Shown: piece after piece, positions 62,104 to 64,000 of the stretch
Position numbering within the stretch: position 1 is the stretch's first letter
How the letters are laid out: every line of letters starts with the position of its first letter
From: Arthrobacter sp. P2b
GTDB lineage: Bacteria > Actinomycetota > Actinomycetes > Actinomycetales > Micrococcaceae
Direction: 5' to 3'
Assembly (NCBI RefSeq): GCF_900168295.1
Contig: NZ_FVZL01000017.1
Coordinates: 1-64,000 of the forward strand
Length of the DNA: 64,000 nucleotides
The notes under the pieces: generated by a model
What the model was told of the DNA's origin: nothing
What the model saw: only the letters and a program-made list of their open reading frames with translations
The model's database searches: none
Made by a program: the position numbers and the translations under genes

Positions 62104-63888
62104 ATGAAACCCCCTGCTGAGCCTGCGGCCCCGCAACCGAATGAGGTCCTGCCCGCAGGTTATCGCCACAAACTCCAAATAGCAGAGCTTCGCGCAGACA
62201 CCCTGTCCGAGCTCACGCAGCTCATGATGGAAGGACCCGATCCACTCGCGCTTGCCCAAAGAGCAGTGGACTTGGTAGCCAGGGCAACAAACTCAGCAGG
62301 GGTTTTCGTCTACCTGTGGGATGAACAGGAACAAGTCCTTGTCATGCGCGCAGGCACCCCTGGAGTGCAAAGCCAGCAAGTGGGACGAATCACCCTTCGC
62401 CTCGGCGAAGGTGTAACTGGCTGGGCAGGGCTCACCAGACAGTCGGTTGTCCTAAACAAGAACATTCAGCAGGACCCGAGGTTCGCCAGCATCAGCGAAC
62501 TGCAGGAAGAAGATTTCAATTCGATGCTGGTTGTCCCGATCGTGGCACCGACCGGGACCCTCCTTGGCGTGTTCAGCCTCTGGTCATATGAGGAGGAAAC
62601 CTTCACCTGGGAGTCAAAGCTGATTGCTGACGAGGTGGGAGTGCTGCTTGCCAGCGGCCTGCTGCAGGCTGAGACGGTTGATGACTTGCGGCGCCAATCC
62701 GCAGCTGCGCACTTCCTTGTCGATTTCCCGATCAACTCCGCCACTTCCGTCCTGCAATGCGCCCAAGTGGCCACGCAGGCGATTCTTAAGCACATGAGCT
62801 CCGACGGCTGCGTCATTGAATATTTCGGCCGGGGTGCAGCCACATCGCCGCCCACCGCCATCGCAATGGATAAGGGCGAGCGAAGCGGAATCGTAGTTCG
62901 AACCACTCACTCACGAACAGCAACGTCCGAATTCATTGAATCCAACTTCGCCGGACACGAGCGGATATCTGTCTCCTTTGGCCTGACGAGCACCCGGGGC
63001 ATCGTCACGTGCTATCGTCCACGCCGTTATTCCACCAGAGAGCTCGATCGGCTCAGCGCCATTTGCTCTCAGCTGGCCGCCCTCTTTGAAGCAGTAGAAC
63101 TGGAGTCCGTCGGCTCATCCCATGCTTCACGCCTGCTCCGAAGCGTCGGCACGAGCACATTCGCCCGCATTCTCGAGGAGTCAGGATGGTCCAAGGGCCG
63201 CACTCTGCCGGTCCTGGTGCGGGTGAAACGGCTGAAATTCGACTCTGACGCGGTGTCCAGACGCATCGCCCCCTACCTTCAGGAGCTGGCCGGCCCCCGA
63301 TCCCTGGTCTTCACGGAAGGCCCCCTCAGCCTGCTCTTTATCGATACCCCTTCCGGCTCCGGAGAAGATATCAAGGCGAAGCTGGAGACGACTCTTTCTG
63401 ACCTCGACGAACACCGTGGCGTCTCAGCTTTCGCCGGCGTAGGTCCCCTGGCGCGGGACGTCGCCTCTCTGCAGCCAGCGCTCTCAGACGCTGAAACCGC
63501 ACTGGCCTGGACAGAACTGGTCGGCAGGACATCCGGGAGACGGGTCACCTCTTTCAGCGACATAGAACACCTGCAGGAGCTGCCCCTTCTTGGGGAGGGG
63601 ATGTCTGCGGAGATCAGGGACGTGCTCGCGGAACTCAGGTCCCTCATGCGCTACGACGCGGAAAATGGAACCCAGCTGGCCGAAACAGTCGCCATGCTCC
63701 TGTCCAATAAAGGGTCCAGTGCCGACACGGTCTCCAAACTGCACATCCACCGCAACACACTCCGGCAACGGCTCCAGCGCGTAGAGCAGCTCATCGGTCA
63801 TTCATTCGAAGAAGCCGGCGACTGGCTGCCCACGGGCATTGCTGCGCGACTGGCGATGCGTGAAGGCCACCGTGCTGTTCCTCAATGA
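62104..63888 (+). CDS. GAF-PucR family transcriptional regulator
   Basis: 594 aa. The N-terminal GAF sensor domain (about 45-190; AGVFVYLWDEQ, LRLGEGVTGWAG, MLVVPIVAPTGTLLGVFSLW) is followed by a long middle region and the C-terminal PucR helix-turn-helix (SADTVSKLHIHRNTLRQRLQRVEQLIG). The GAF domain likely binds a pathway metabolite. As last gene of the operon and the only regulator in the island, it is the leading candidate to bind ATGTGC-N5-GCACAT, although PucR proteins are not known by me to use this motif. Confidence 0.88.
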   Translation: MKPPAEPAAPQPNEVLPAGYRHKLQIAELRADTLSELTQLMMEGPDPLALAQRAVDLVARATNSAGVFVYLWDEQEQVLVMRAGTPGVQSQQVGRITLRLGEGVTGWAGLTRQSVVLNKNIQQDPRFASISELQEEDFNSMLVVPIVAPTGTLLGVFSLWSYEEETFTWESKLIADEVGVLLASGLLQAETVDDLRRQSAAAHFLVDFPINSATSVLQCAQVATQAILKHMSSDGCVIEYFGRGAATSPPTAIAMDKGERSGIVVRTTHSRTATSEFIESNFAGHERISVSFGLTSTRGIVTCYRPRRYSTRELDRLSAICSQLAALFEAVELESVGSSHASRLLRSVGTSTFARILEESGWSKGRTLPVLVRVKRLKFDSDAVSRRIAPYLQELAGPRSLVFTEGPLSLLFIDTPSGSGEDIKAKLETTLSDLDEHRGVSAFAGVGPLARDVASLQPALSDAETALAWTELVGRTSGRRVTSFSDIEHLQELPLLGEGMSAEIRDVLAELRSLMRYDAENGTQLAETVAMLLSNKGSSADTVSKLHIHRNTLRQRLQRVEQLIGHSFEEAGDWLPTGIAARLAMREGHRAVPQ

Positions 63889-63985
63889 CTCTTCAATGGC
63901 GGCAGCAGCGGCCGGGGTCCGCTGAGGAATATTCGGGTGAGCCCAGGAGCACCATGCTGTCTAAGGCACACACATTCGGATCCTA

Positions 63986-64000
63986 ATGTGCAACCGGCAC
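63986..64000. promoter_or_regulatory. Island operator 3, cut by the window edge
   Basis: ATGTGC-AACCG-GCAC ends at the last base; two more bases (AT) would complete the same dyad as at 53047 and 56406. It implies a further regulated gene to the right. Confidence 0.6.

Overview
The window reads as part of a large conjugative, catabolic plasmid (or an integrated copy) from a high-GC actinobacterium, most likely Arthrobacter, Paenarthrobacter or Pseudarthrobacter. The evidence is the high GC, frequent GTG starts and ATGA/GTGA overlaps, an AEP-primase Rep protein next to a small ParA and a ribbon-helix-helix partner, an actinobacterial type IV secretion operon (SCO6880-, DUF6668- and DUF4913-like proteins), and a PucR-type regulator. 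The genus is inferred. No relaxase, rRNA or tRNA was seen.

Layout. 0-3.7 kb: small plasmid-type genes, a decayed partial copy of one of them, strong hairpins, and 1.2 kb of non-coding DNA with a DnaA box. 3.7-8.2 kb: a DNA-damage module (SOS box, umuD, umuC, DUF6504-like protein, ATP-dependent ligase, then a SRAP/YedK protein on the other strand). 8.2-18.8 kb: a defence block with a complete type I restriction-modification set (hsdM, hsdS, hsdR), an XRE-ImmA/IrrE protein with a putative HigB/RelE-like toxin, and, divergent from these, a three-gene bacterial ubiquitin-like conjugation operon (tandem ubiquitin-like protein, E2-like protein, JAB protease-E1 fusion). 18.9-23.5 kb: transposon debris, with a Tn402/Tn5053-type end, a serine resolvase, 50-bp direct repeats and an IS110-resolvase chimera. 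23.5-26.5 kb: lower-GC accessory genes, including a HEPN-type protein with an R-x4-H motif. 26.6-30.2 kb: the replicon (parB-like, parA, 0.65 kb of iteron-like repeats, rep). 30.3-43.6 kb: conjugation genes in two divergent operons around a control region with four tandem 10-bp repeats. 43.7-44.9 kb: a Schlafen-like AlbA_2 protein.

45.3-64 kb is a catabolic island. The minus strand carries an M20 amidohydrolase, aldehyde dehydrogenase, zinc alcohol dehydrogenase, class III aminotransferase and APC permease. The plus strand carries aldehyde dehydrogenase, diflavin reductase, glutamine-synthetase-like ligase, SDR, class I amidotransferase-like gamma-glutamyl hydrolase, cytochrome P450, [3Fe-4S] ferredoxin, ferredoxin reductase and a GAF-PucR regulator. 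The combination suggests uptake of an amine, gamma-glutamylation, P450 hydroxylation, dehydrogenase oxidation, hydrolytic release and transamination. This resembles the N-glutamylated isopropylamine route or P450-dependent cyclic-amine degradation; the substrate cannot be read from sequence. A shared operator, ATGTGC-N5-GCACAT, lies before both plus-strand operons and again at the right edge of the window, so the island is probably one regulon continuing beyond it.

Most interesting items: the ubiquitin-like operon beside an ImmA/toxin pair; the gamma-glutamyl-P450 island with its operator; a 120-bp structured element present at 3.5 and 43.5 kb; the iteron and palindrome arrays around parAB-rep; and the HEPN gene.
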